Below, one piece after another: positions 49,973-58,385 of a stretch of DNA of 64,000 nucleotides. The position numbers and the translations under genes were made by a program. Under the pieces are notes generated by a model. It was not told the DNA's origin and ran no database searches. It saw only the letters and a program-made list of their open reading frames with translations. The number at the start of each line of letters is the position of its first letter. Position 1 is the stretch's first letter. The stretch is from Microbispora sp. H11081 (GTDB lineage: Bacteria; Actinomycetota; Actinomycetes; Streptosporangiales; Streptosporangiaceae). Location: NCBI RefSeq assembly GCF_012999535.1, contig NZ_JABBWV010000003.1, positions 82,341-146,340 on the forward strand. The letters run 5' to 3'.

Positions 49973-50020
49973 AGGACATCGCCGGCGCGCAGACCTCTCA
50001 CGTCCGTGAGGGGTCTTTTT
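49960..50020 (+). terminator. cimA attenuator hairpins and terminator
   Basis: A 10-bp hairpin GCGCGCCGGC/GCCGGCGCGC (49960-49990) overlaps the end of the leader frame. Immediately after it, AGACCTCTCAC pairs with GTGAGGGGTCT (one wobble pair, loop GTCC) followed by five Ts (49991-50020). The second is a true terminator 73 bp before cimA. The exact antiterminator pairing was not resolved by eye. Confidence 0.85.
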
Positions 50021-50092
50021 GTTTGGGCCCCAAGCCGAATCTCGAGGCCGATGAGCGCGCGGCGAAAGACAACCCGCGAAGGAGACACAGAT

Positions 50093-51667
50093 ATGGCCGA
50101 CGATCGCTTCCATGTGTACGACACGACGCTGCGCGACGGCGCCCAGCAGGAGGGGCTGAACCTCACAGTCGCCGACAAGCTGGCCATCGCGCGTCACCTG
50201 GACGGCCTCGGCGTCGGCTTCATCGAGGGTGGCTGGCCGGGCGCCAATCCCAAGGACACCGAGTTCTTCCGGCGGGCTCAGACCGAGCTCGACCTGAAGC
50301 ACGCGCAACTCGCAGCGTTCGGCGCGACCCGCCGGGCGGGCGTGAAGGCCGCCGACGACCCACTGGTGGCCGCACTGCGCGAATCCGGCGCGCCGATCGT
50401 GACGCTCGTGGCCAAGAGCCACGACCGCCACGTGGAACTGGCCCTCCGCACGACGCTGGAGGAGAACCTCGCGATGATCCGCGACACGGTCTCCCACCTG
50501 ACCGCGGAGGGCCAGCGCGTCTTCCTCGACGCCGAGCACTTCTTCGACGGCTACCGCTCCAACCCCGCGTACGCGCTCGAGGTGCTGCGCACGGCGGCGG
50601 AGGCGGGGGCGTCGGTGGTCGCCCTGTGCGACACCAACGGGGGCATGCTGCCCGACGAGCTGGCCGACGTGGTGCACGAGGCGGTCGGCACCGGGGCACG
50701 CATCGGCATCCACTGCCACGACGACACCGGGTGCGCGGTCGCCAACACACTGGCGGCGGTGAAGGCCGGCGCCACCCACGTGCAGGGCTGCGCCAACGGG
50801 TACGGCGAGCGCTCCGGCAACGCCAACCTGTTCACGGTTGTGGCGAACCTCCAGCTCAAGCGGGGCTTCGACCTCGTTCCGCCGCAGTCGCTGCGCGACA
50901 TGACCCGCATCGCCCACGCGATCACCGAGGTCACCAACGTCACGCCGAACTCGCACCAGCCGTACGTCGGCATGTCGGCCTTCGCCCACAAGGCGGGCCT
51001 GCACGCGTCGGCGATCAAGGTGGACCCGAACCTCTACCAGCACATCGACCCCGCCGAGGTCGGCAACGACATGCGGATGCTGGTCTCCGACATGGCGGGA
51101 CGCGCGTCGGTCGAGCTGAAGGGCCGCGAGCTGGGCTACGAGCTCACCGGGGAGCAGTCCAGGCGGCTGGTCGAGCGGGTCAAGGACCTGGAGGCCAAGG
51201 GGCACACGTTCGAGGCGGCCGACGCGTCGTTCGAGCTGCTGCTGCGCGACACGGTCGACGGCGAGCTCCGGCGGCACTTCACGGTCGAGTCGTGGCGGGT
51301 GATCGTCGAGCGCCGTCCGGGCGGCGACGTGGTCAGCGAGGCGACCGTCAAGCTCCACGCGAAGGGCGAGCGGATGATCGCCACCGGCGAGGGGAACGGC
51401 CCGGTCAACGCGCTCGACCGGGCGGTGCGGCTGGCGCTGGAGAAGCTGTATCCCGAGCTCGCCGGGGTCGAGCTGATCGACTTCAAGGTCCGCATCCTGG
51501 AGGGCAGCCACGGCACGGACGCGGTGACCCGGGTTCTGATCACGTCGAGCGACGCGACCGGAGAGTGGGCCACCGTCGGGGTGGGCGAGAACGTCATCGA
51601 GGCATCCTGGCAGGCGCTGGAGCAGGCGGTGACGTACGGATTGCTGCGGGCGGGCCATCACGCCTGA
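50093..51667 (+). CDS. cimA: (R)-citramalate synthase
   Basis: A 524-residue enzyme of the LeuA-like superfamily, joining pyruvate and acetyl-CoA in the threonine-independent isoleucine route. DTTLRDGAQQEGL (residues 9-21), the HCHDDTGCAVANT metal/substrate motif, and a C-terminal LeuA-type regulatory dimer domain from ~390 are present. The length and N-terminus fit the CimA branch better than LeuA; some annotators would call it a 2-isopropylmalate synthase-like protein. AAGGAGA lies 7 nt before ATG 50093. An attenuator with Leu and Ile codons controls it. Confidence 0.9.
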   Translation: MADDRFHVYDTTLRDGAQQEGLNLTVADKLAIARHLDGLGVGFIEGGWPGANPKDTEFFRRAQTELDLKHAQLAAFGATRRAGVKAADDPLVAALRESGAPIVTLVAKSHDRHVELALRTTLEENLAMIRDTVSHLTAEGQRVFLDAEHFFDGYRSNPAYALEVLRTAAEAGASVVALCDTNGGMLPDELADVVHEAVGTGARIGIHCHDDTGCAVANTLAAVKAGATHVQGCANGYGERSGNANLFTVVANLQLKRGFDLVPPQSLRDMTRIAHAITEVTNVTPNSHQPYVGMSAFAHKAGLHASAIKVDPNLYQHIDPAEVGNDMRMLVSDMAGRASVELKGRELGYELTGEQSRRLVERVKDLEAKGHTFEAADASFELLLRDTVDGELRRHFTVESWRVIVERRPGGDVVSEATVKLHAKGERMIATGEGNGPVNALDRAVRLALEKLYPELAGVELIDFKVRILEGSHGTDAVTRVLITSSDATGEWATVGVGENVIEASWQALEQAVTYGLLRAGHHA

Positions 51668-52048
51668 CCTGCGAGGAGGCGGTCCGCCGCACACTCGCGT
51701 GGTGCTCACGGTGCGCAGGTGGTTGCTGCGGTTTTAGTGACATTTAGTCTAGTTGGTGCTTAGATAGGCGAAGCTCCTGAGGCAGTCCGCCGCGATCGGC
51801 GTACGCCGCCGCGGTTCCAGTCTCAGTGCCATGCTCTGGCTCGACGGAGGGTGACGGCAAGAAGCATCTGCGCGCAACCCCGTGGCCACGGCGTCCGCGC
51901 CCGTTCTCCGGTCTTCATCGGGAACGGCCGGGCCCGTGGGAGCCGAGCCACGTCTGTCACCATGACCAGCCGCGTGACTGCCATTGTGGGGAAATTTTCC
52001 GAATGGCGGTCATTTCCCCTCGCTGGTGCACCTGATTTGGGAGGGCCT
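51668..52048 (+). other. 380-bp gap upstream of the globin operon with nested inverted repeats
   Basis: No gene is supported. Near the right end, GGGGAAAT (51988-51995) and ATTTCCCC (52012-52019) form an inverted repeat, and CCATT/AATGG plus GGAAA/TTTCC nest within it around 51981-52006. These lie 30-60 bp before the globin start and could be a regulator site responding to NO or oxygen; this is inference. A TAGTCT -10-like box lies near 51748. Confidence 0.45.
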
Positions 52049-52429
52049 GTGAACAGCTTGTCCTATTACGACCGCATTGGCGGCGCACCGGTCGTGCGCG
52101 AAGTTGTCGACAGCTTCTACGTACGCGTCCTCGGCGACGACGACCTCAAGCCCTACTTCGACGGCGTCGACATGCCCAGGCTGAAGCGGCACATGGTCGT
52201 GCTGCTGTGCTCGGTCCTCGGCGGCCCCGACCCGTACGAGGGCCGTGACCTGGGCGAGGCCCACGCGGGCCTGGGCATCACGTCGCAGCACTACGACAAG
52301 GTGGGCGAGCACCTGTTCGCGGTGCTGCAGGCCGGTGGCGTCGACGAGGACATCCTGCGCGACGTCGGCCTCGTCCTCGCCAAGGTGAAGTCGTCCATCG
52401 TCGCCGAGCCAACGGAAACGGCCGGCTGA
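52049..52429 (+). CDS. glbN: Truncated hemoglobin, group I
   Basis: A 126-residue 2-on-2 globin (SLSYYDRIGGAPVVREVVDSFYVRVLGD...). Typical points: Tyr at YYDRIGG, the proximal-side AHAGLGITSQHYDKV with the conserved His pair, and FYVRVLGDDDLKPYFDGVD. Likely scavenges or senses NO/O2. GGAGGG lies 5-10 nt before GTG 52049. The next gene starts at the base after its stop codon. Confidence 0.93.
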   Translation: MNSLSYYDRIGGAPVVREVVDSFYVRVLGDDDLKPYFDGVDMPRLKRHMVVLLCSVLGGPDPYEGRDLGEAHAGLGITSQHYDKVGEHLFAVLQAGGVDEDILRDVGLVLAKVKSSIVAEPTETAG

Positions 52430-53551
52430 GTGGATACGCAGGCTCTCAAGGACAGCTGGCACCTCGTCTCCCGCTCGGGCGACCAGGTGCCGCTGTACTT
52501 CTATTCGGTTCTCTTCCTGATGAACCCCGACGTGCGCGACATGTTTCCGGTGTCGATGGCGCGTCAGCGCGACAAGCTCGTGACCGCGCTGGGACAGGTG
52601 ATCAGCAACGTCGACCAGATCGAGGACGTCGTTCCGGTCCTCCAGCAACTCGGCCGCGACCACCGCAAGTTCGCGGTGGCCGCCGCGCACTACCCCGCCG
52701 TCGGCCAGGCGCTGCTCGCCACGCTGGAGCACTTCCTCGGCGAGCGGTGGACGCCCGCGCTCGCGCACGACTGGGCCCAGGCGTACAACCTGGTCGCCCA
52801 GGTGATGGTCGAGGCCGCCAACGACGCGGCCAAGGTGTCCCCGCCCTGGTGGGAGGCGGAGATCCTCGCCCACGAGACGCGGAGCATCGGCATCGCCGTC
52901 ATCCGCGCCCGGCTGAACTACCAGTACCCCTTCCGTCCTGGGCAGTCGGCGTCGATCTCCTATGCCATGCGCCCGCGCATCTGGCGGTTCTACTCGTTCG
53001 CCAACGCGCCGCGTCAGGACAACACCATCGACCTGCACGTACGCATGGTCGACGGCGGCGTGCTCAGCTCCGCGCTGGTCATGGGCGCGCGGCGGGGCGA
53101 GGTGCTGCGCGTGGGCGCGGCGGTGGGCGAGCGGCTGACGCTCTCCCCTGACGTCCAGGGCGACCTGCTCATGATCGCGGGTGGCACCGGCCTCGCGCCG
53201 ATGAAGGCGCTGGTGGAGCAGATCGCGTACGAGGGCCCGACTCGCAGGGTGGACCTCGTCGTCGGCGCCAGGAACTCCAGGGAGCTGTACGACTACGAGT
53301 CGATGGCCAAGATGGCCGCGGAGCATCCCTGGCTGAACGTCGTGCCGGTCGTCTCCCACGATCCCTTCTACCGGGGGACACGCGGCTACGCGGTGGATGT
53401 CGCGCTGCAGGGATGGCGTGGCCAGCACGTCTTCGTCTGCGGATCCGAGGAGATGGTCCAGGCCACCGTAGGACGGCTGATCGACGCCGGCGTGCCGACC
53501 GACCAGATCCACTTCGACGAGTTCACGAGCGACAGAGGTCGGGAGTCATGA
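52430..53551 (+). CDS. Flavohemoglobin-like protein (globin + FAD/NAD reductase)
   Basis: A 373-residue protein: residues 1-130 globin (proximal His in GRDHRKFAV, about residue 77), 150-235 FAD-binding barrel (RIWRFYSFANAP), 240-355 NAD-binding (IAGGTGLAPMKALVEQI, VFVCGSEEMV). It lacks the very long form of Hmp but has the full layout for an NO dioxygenase. The GTG start directly follows the glbN stop; its TGA overlaps the DivIVA-like ATG. Likely detoxifies NO together with the truncated globin. Confidence 0.92.
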   Translation: MDTQALKDSWHLVSRSGDQVPLYFYSVLFLMNPDVRDMFPVSMARQRDKLVTALGQVISNVDQIEDVVPVLQQLGRDHRKFAVAAAHYPAVGQALLATLEHFLGERWTPALAHDWAQAYNLVAQVMVEAANDAAKVSPPWWEAEILAHETRSIGIAVIRARLNYQYPFRPGQSASISYAMRPRIWRFYSFANAPRQDNTIDLHVRMVDGGVLSSALVMGARRGEVLRVGAAVGERLTLSPDVQGDLLMIAGGTGLAPMKALVEQIAYEGPTRRVDLVVGARNSRELYDYESMAKMAAEHPWLNVVPVVSHDPFYRGTRGYAVDVALQGWRGQHVFVCGSEEMVQATVGRLIDAGVPTDQIHFDEFTSDRGRES

Positions 53552-54201
53552 CGGCAGAGACGCCCTGGGCAAGCCCGGCGGGCGAGCGGCAGCCCCTCAC
53601 GCCGGATCGGGTCCGCAAGCAGGAGTTCGCGCGCACCTCGCTCGGGCGCCGCGGCTACAGCGAGGACGAGGTCCGCGCGTTCCTCTACCGCGTCGCGGAG
53701 GACATGGCCGCCAGCGACAAGGAGAAGGCGGACCTGCGGGCGTACATCGACCGCATGAAGCAGTGGTACAAGGAGCACGGCCTCAACCCGGAGCAGTCCA
53801 TGGCTCCGCAGACCCTCAGCGTCGACGCGATCAACATCCTGTCCAGGGCCCAGCAGACGGCGGACGCCCAGATCGCGGAGGCGGAGGACTACGCGCGGCG
53901 CATCGTGAGCCAGGCCCGCCAGCAGTACGAGGAACTCCTCATAGAGGCGCAGCGGCAGGCGGAGGACGCGGCCAACCGGGCGGTCGGCGCCTACCGCGCC
54001 TCGGGCAGCGGGCTGCCCGGCGCCGAGGCCGAGGAGCTGGAGCGCCGCATCGCCTACCTGCGTACGTTCGCCGAGGTCACCCAGGTGCAGTTGCGTGCGG
54101 TCCTGGAGGGCCTGGCCCAGGAGGTGGACAAGCTCGGCCACGTGCCCGACCAGGCCAAGCAGTTCGCCAACGGCGCCTCGTCACCCTCCGTGTACGGCTA
54201 G
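53548..54201 (+). CDS. DivIVA-domain coiled-coil protein
   Basis: A 217-residue cytoplasmic protein: N-terminal DivIVA-like motif (LTPDRVRKQEFARTSLGRRGYSEDEVRAFLYRVAEDM), then long coiled coils (ILSRAQQTADAQIAEAEDYARRIVSQARQQYEELLIEAQRQ). Related actinomycete proteins act in polar growth or septation. Its ATG overlaps the flavohemoglobin stop by 4 bp, so a cell-shape protein is translated together with NO detoxification enzymes, which is unexpected. Confidence 0.88.
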   Translation: MTAETPWASPAGERQPLTPDRVRKQEFARTSLGRRGYSEDEVRAFLYRVAEDMAASDKEKADLRAYIDRMKQWYKEHGLNPEQSMAPQTLSVDAINILSRAQQTADAQIAEAEDYARRIVSQARQQYEELLIEAQRQAEDAANRAVGAYRASGSGLPGAEAEELERRIAYLRTFAEVTQVQLRAVLEGLAQEVDKLGHVPDQAKQFANGASSPSVYG

Positions 54202-54211
54202 CCCCTCCCGC

Positions 54212-55882
54212 CTAGGACAGCGTGCCGGAGGAGCTCGCGCGCAGCCTGACAGAACCGGCCGGCGTGTGAACGGTCAGAGTGCGTCCTGAGCAGGTGACCT
54301 CAGGCCGGTCGGTTCCCGGCACCACCACCGTGAGCAACGACCCGGCCACGGGCGAGACGATCGCCGGGGCCGGCTCCTTGCGCATGTAGCCGGGCGAGAC
54401 CCAGCCCTGGTAGGGCGAGGTCTGCCCGATGACCACCCGCTGGCCGCCCACGGCCCTGCAGGACGGCATCGCCAGCTGGACGATCGACGCCTTCCACCCG
54501 CCGTCGGCCACGACGATCCGGCCGCCCGAGTTGGACACGACCTTCAGCCCGGGGGCGAGGTGCCACAGGTTGCGGAGCTTCCCGCCGCCGCTGTCGAGCA
54601 CCGCCATCACGTCCTCGCGATGGTTGACCAGCACCGACCGCTTGCGTTGCACGCCGTACGCCTTGTCGGTGAAGGTGAACGCCTGCCGGTCCGCGCGCAC
54701 GGACCTGCCGACCAGCGCGGTGGGAGTGTGCCCGCGGAACTTCCTGCCCACGATCACGGGCACGTTGTGCGCCTCCGGGCTCATCGTCCACCGCCGGTAC
54801 GGCGTGTTCTCGTAGGAGTGGAAGCCCGCCTCGGTGAGGATCGAGCGGCCCTGGGCGTAGTAGGTGACGCCCATGTGGTCCTCGTGGCCGTGGAACTTCA
54901 GCGCGGGCCCGAAGCGGATCGAGTAGTAGGCCGACTTGGGGTCGTCCCAGGCGGTGCGGCCGAAGACGTACCCCGCGTCGAAGACCTGCACGGTCGCCTT
55001 GCCGTGGTCGAAGGCGGCCGGCTGGACGTCGGCGGGCCCGTCGCCGATCGGCACCATGTAGCCGTTGGGCTGGGTGGCGGCGCTGATGTGCCGCGGCAGG
55101 CGCTCCCAGCGCGTGGCCAGGTCCGCCGGGACCTTCATCCCGCAGTCCTTGATCGTGTCGATGGCCACCTTGAGCCGGTCGTACACGTAGACGGCGTAAC
55201 GCGGCGCCTGCTCGCGCAGCGCGCCCTGCGTGTCGATGTCGAGCTTCATCGACTTCACCATGCGGCGCACGGCGAGGTTCTTCCACGTCGGGTTCCCGTA
55301 GCGGCAGCCGATGCGCAGCAGGCCGATGTCCTGGTCGAGCCCGTGGTTGTGGCCGAGTTCGTAGTGCTTGGGGTCGGACAGCAGCTTGGCGTGCAGGGCC
55401 AGGCTGTTCTTCAGCCAGCCGGCCTTCACGTACCTGCTCAGGCACACCAGGGCGGGGGCGCGCAGCGCGATCGGGTGCTCGGCCCAGGCGTACGGGCTGG
55501 TGGTGCGCCCGCCGTACGGGTTGTCCGCGACCCAGTCCTTCGCGATCTCCTCGGCCCGGCCGAGATAGCCCTTGTCGCCGGTCGACTCGTAGTCGGCCAC
55601 GAGCCGGCCCATCCACCGCAGCGAGTGGAACACCATCTGCCAGGACCGGTTCTTGTACGGGTCCATGCGCCAGTTGACGTTCTTGCCCACCGAGACGGCG
55701 GGCAGGCCGAGGAAGGACAGCTTGCCGTCCATGACGTCGCCGGAGCTGGGGGTGGCGGGCAGCCAGTCCCCCTGGCACTCCGGGGTGCGCTGCGGGGCCC
55801 GCGCCTGGGCGGGCGTGGCCACGGCGAGCGCGGTCAGCGGGAGAAGCACTGACAGGGAGAGGGCTGAGAGGCGGCGGAGCAC
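54212..55882 (-). CDS. Secreted heparinase II/III-like polysaccharide lyase
   Basis: A 556-residue secreted protein: signal peptide 1-27 (ending ATPAQA), an N-terminal alpha-barrel with HNHGLDQDIGLLRIG (a likely catalytic His/Asn/Tyr cluster with ELGHNHGL), and a C-terminal beta-sandwich (heparinase II/III-like, HEDHMGVTYYAQGRSILTEAGFHSYENTPYRR). It probably cleaves a uronic-acid polymer. GTG 55882 was chosen because GGAAGGA lies 7 nt before it and the signal peptide then starts at once; ATG 55918 would add twelve hydrophilic residues. Convergent with the DivIVA-like gene. Confidence 0.9.
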   Translation of the reverse strand: MLRRLSALSLSVLLPLTALAVATPAQARAPQRTPECQGDWLPATPSSGDVMDGKLSFLGLPAVSVGKNVNWRMDPYKNRSWQMVFHSLRWMGRLVADYESTGDKGYLGRAEEIAKDWVADNPYGGRTTSPYAWAEHPIALRAPALVCLSRYVKAGWLKNSLALHAKLLSDPKHYELGHNHGLDQDIGLLRIGCRYGNPTWKNLAVRRMVKSMKLDIDTQGALREQAPRYAVYVYDRLKVAIDTIKDCGMKVPADLATRWERLPRHISAATQPNGYMVPIGDGPADVQPAAFDHGKATVQVFDAGYVFGRTAWDDPKSAYYSIRFGPALKFHGHEDHMGVTYYAQGRSILTEAGFHSYENTPYRRWTMSPEAHNVPVIVGRKFRGHTPTALVGRSVRADRQAFTFTDKAYGVQRKRSVLVNHREDVMAVLDSGGGKLRNLWHLAPGLKVVSNSGGRIVVADGGWKASIVQLAMPSCRAVGGQRVVIGQTSPYQGWVSPGYMRKEPAPAIVSPVAGSLLTVVVPGTDRPEVTCSGRTLTVHTPAGSVRLRASSSGTLS

Positions 55883-55998
55883 GCCGGTTCCTTCCGAGAT
55901 CCAATCGGGGCGGCTCATGCTGTCCGATTCCTGACGATCTGGTCAAGTCGCTCTGGTCACAACTGCACAACTGCTCCCAAATGGCGTGTGAGTTCTCC

Positions 55999-56601
55999 TC
56001 AGGCCCGGGCGGGCGCCGTGCTCTCCCAGATGCTCGGCCGGGGGAGCGGGACCCCGGCCGCCACGGCGTCGATCCACTCGTCGGCGGTGGCCACGGCGGC
56101 GAAGTTCGACTGCATGACGACCAGCACGTTCTCGTGCACCTGCCGGGCGGACAGCGCTCCGGCGGCGTTCGCCAGCGGCACGGTCCCGGTGGCGTCGGAC
56201 AGGAACTCGACCGCGAAGCCGAGGTGGAAGGCGTCTCTGGCGGTCGACTCGTCGCAGTTCTGGGTCATGTATCCCGCGATCGCGACGGTGTCGATCCCTT
56301 CGAGCCTCGAGGCCAGGCCGGTCCCGTGGAAGGCCGACGCCTTGGTCTTGTCCACCAGGTGCGCGTACGGCCGGGCCGCGACCTCCTCGCGCAGTTCCCA
56401 GCCGGGCGAGCCCTCGGCGAACAGCGGCGAGGTCGCGGGGGCGGTGTGCCGGACCACGATGACCGGGATGCCGTGCCGTCCGGCCGCGTCCATCGCCCGC
56501 AGGACGGCCGCCAGGCTCTCCTCCCGGGGCGGGTGGGCGATGGGCAGGTTGCCGGTGAAGTACTCGTTCTGGACGTCGACCACGATCAGCGCTCGGTTCA
56601 T
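55999..56601 (-). CDS. Isochorismatase-family cysteine hydrolase
   Basis: A 200-residue hydrolase with Asp (IVVDVQNEY, D9), Lys (LVDKTKASAF) and Cys (GYMTQNCDEST) of the isochorismatase/nicotinamidase triad. Substrate unknown. It lies just downstream of, and on the same strand as, the GlxA-type regulator, which commonly sits next to its target gene. Confidence 0.9.
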   Translation of the reverse strand: MNRALIVVDVQNEYFTGNLPIAHPPREESLAAVLRAMDAAGRHGIPVIVVRHTAPATSPLFAEGSPGWELREEVAARPYAHLVDKTKASAFHGTGLASRLEGIDTVAIAGYMTQNCDESTARDAFHLGFAVEFLSDATGTVPLANAAGALSARQVHENVLVVMQSNFAAVATADEWIDAVAAGVPLPRPSIWESTAPARA

Positions 56602-56646
56602 GGACCCGAGGGTGGCGTGACCGGCCGTACGGGTGTGAGCGCGGCC

Positions 56647-57618
56647 TCAGCCATCCATCGAGCGATTCCAGCCGAACGACTGGCGGTAGGCGGCGGGGGA
56701 GACGCCGACCAGTCGCCGGAAGTGCGGGCGCAGCGCGACCGCGGAGGCGAAGCCGCTGCGCCGGGCGACCTGCTCGATCGGCAGGTCACTCGTCTCCAGC
56801 AGTCGCTGCGCGTGCAGCACCCGCTGGTGCAGCAGCCAGCGGGCCGGAGAGGTGCCGGTGACCTCCCGGAACCGCCGGTCGAACGTGCGGCGGCTCATGA
56901 GCGCGCGGGCCGCCAGCGCGTCCGCGCCGAGCGGCTGGTCGAGGTGGCGCGCCGCCCAGTCCAGCGCCACGCTCAGCGGGTCGTCCGCCGCGTGGTCCGG
57001 CACGGGATGCGCCACGAACTGGGCCTGGCCGCCCGCCCGATGAGGCGCGACGACCATCCGCCGGGCGATCGCGGTCGCCGCGTCCGCGCCGAACTCCCTG
57101 CGCACCAGATGCAGGCACAGGTCGATGCCGCCCGCGCTGCCCGCGCTGGTGAGGATCCTGCCCTCGTCCACGTACAGGTCGTCCGCGCGTACGGACACGT
57201 CCGGGTGGAGGCGGGCGAGCAGCCCGGCGTAGGCCCAGTGGGTGCTCGCGGCCCGGTTACCGAGCAGCCCCGCGGCGGCCAGCACGAACGTGCCCAGGCA
57301 CAGCCCCGCGACGATCGCGCCGCGCTCGTAGGCATCCCGCAGCGCGTCCAGGGCGGGAGCGGGCGGCGGCTCGTCCGGCGGACTGCGGTAGGTCGGCACG
57401 ATCACCACGTCGGACTCCGCCACCGCCTCCAGGCCGTGCGGCGTGGACAGGCGGACCCCGGCGTTCGTCCGCACCTGCGAGCCGCCGTCCCCGCCGATCA
57501 CCCGTACGTCGAAGGGCGGCAGGCCGGGCCGGTCCTCCCCGAAGATCGAGATCGGCACGGCGGACTCGAACATCGGGGTCCGGTCGAACAGCAGGACCGC
57601 CACCCGGTGGAACGTCAT
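56647..57618 (-). CDS. GlxA-type regulator (DJ-1/PfpI + AraC helix-turn-helix)
   Basis: A 323-residue regulator: residues 5-175 DJ-1/PfpI-like (VAVLLFDRTPMFESAVPISIF, GLCLGTFVLAAAGLL, STHW) and 215-315 two AraC helix-turn-helix units (ARALMSRRTFDRRFREVTG and VARRSGFASAVALRPHFRR). ATG 57618 has TAGCAT 7 nt upstream and no ribosome binding site, so it is leaderless. It probably activates the adjacent isochorismatase gene. Confidence 0.92.
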   Translation of the reverse strand: MTFHRVAVLLFDRTPMFESAVPISIFGEDRPGLPPFDVRVIGGDGGSQVRTNAGVRLSTPHGLEAVAESDVVIVPTYRSPPDEPPPAPALDALRDAYERGAIVAGLCLGTFVLAAAGLLGNRAASTHWAYAGLLARLHPDVSVRADDLYVDEGRILTSAGSAGGIDLCLHLVRREFGADAATAIARRMVVAPHRAGGQAQFVAHPVPDHAADDPLSVALDWAARHLDQPLGADALAARALMSRRTFDRRFREVTGTSPARWLLHQRVLHAQRLLETSDLPIEQVARRSGFASAVALRPHFRRLVGVSPAAYRQSFGWNRSMDG

Positions 57619-57625
57619 GGCCGGA

Positions 57626-57631
57626 ATGCTA
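57626..57631 (-). promoter_or_regulatory. -10 box of the leaderless GlxA-type gene (TAGCAT)
   Basis: TAGCAT on the minus strand, 7 nt before the ATG at 57618. Confidence 0.65.
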
Positions 57632-57726
57632 TTGCGGGGCAGGCGAGCCGCCCCTGGCCGGAATCGCGCGCCCGGTGGCCGTACGGCCGCTCGCGCCCGG
57701 GCGGTCCGATCTGCCAGCCTGGGGCC

Positions 57727-58326
57727 ATGCCTGCTCCGATCCCAGAGACGTTCCCTCAGACCCCCGTCGCCGCGGCCGCGCTGGCCGTCGCCACCCGGTT
57801 CTGCTCGCCCGCGCTGCTCAACCACTCGATCAGGTCGTACCTGTGGGGCGCGGGCTACGCCGGGGCGCACGGGATCGGCTTCGACGACGAGCTGTACTAC
57901 GTGTCCTCCCTGCTCCACGACATCGGGCTGACCGAGACCTTCGACAGCCACGGGGTGCCGTTCGAGGAGGCGGGAGGACACCTCGCCTGGGTCTTCTGCA
58001 CGGCGGCCGGCTGGTCGCAGGACAGGTGCGCGCGCGCCGAGAAGATCATCGTGGTCCACATGCGCGACCCGGTCACCGCGACCGAGGACCCCGAGTCGCA
58101 CCTGCTGCAGGTGGCCACGTCGTGGGACGTCTCGGGGCGGCGGCCCGAGGAGTTCTCCGCGGAGGCCCGGGCCGCCGTGCTCGCCCGCTTCCCCCGGCTC
58201 GGCTTCGGCGCGGAGTTCCTGGCGGCCTTTGAGGAGCAGGCGCGGCGCAAGCCGGGCTGCGCCGCGGCGGACTCCGTCGCCGGCGGTCTCGGCGGCCGGA
58301 TCGCCGCCCACCCGCTCGACGCCTGA
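57727..58326 (+). CDS. HD-domain protein (cyanamide hydratase-like)
   Basis: A 199-residue HD phosphohydrolase-fold protein: N-H in LLNHSIRSYLWG, HD in LLHDIGLTETFDSHGVPFEEAGGHLAWV, later HMRDPVTATEDPESHLLQVATSWDVSG. It resembles cyanamide hydratase-like HD proteins more than c-di-GMP phosphodiesterases. ATG 57727 lacks a clear ribosome binding site. Substrate unknown. Confidence 0.88.
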   Translation: MPAPIPETFPQTPVAAAALAVATRFCSPALLNHSIRSYLWGAGYAGAHGIGFDDELYYVSSLLHDIGLTETFDSHGVPFEEAGGHLAWVFCTAAGWSQDRCARAEKIIVVHMRDPVTATEDPESHLLQVATSWDVSGRRPEEFSAEARAAVLARFPRLGFGAEFLAAFEEQARRKPGCAAADSVAGGLGGRIAAHPLDA

Positions 58327-58333
58327 ACGGCGC

Positions 58334-58357
58334 AGCCGCGCCGTCCCCGGCGCGGCT
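58334..58357. terminator. Bidirectional hairpin between HD and MhuD-like genes
   Basis: Perfect 10-bp stem AGCCGCGCCG/CGGCGCGGCT with TCCC loop between two convergent genes. Confidence 0.75.
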
Positions 58358-58385
58358 CGCCTTGTCTCGCGGCCCCCGCCCGGTC

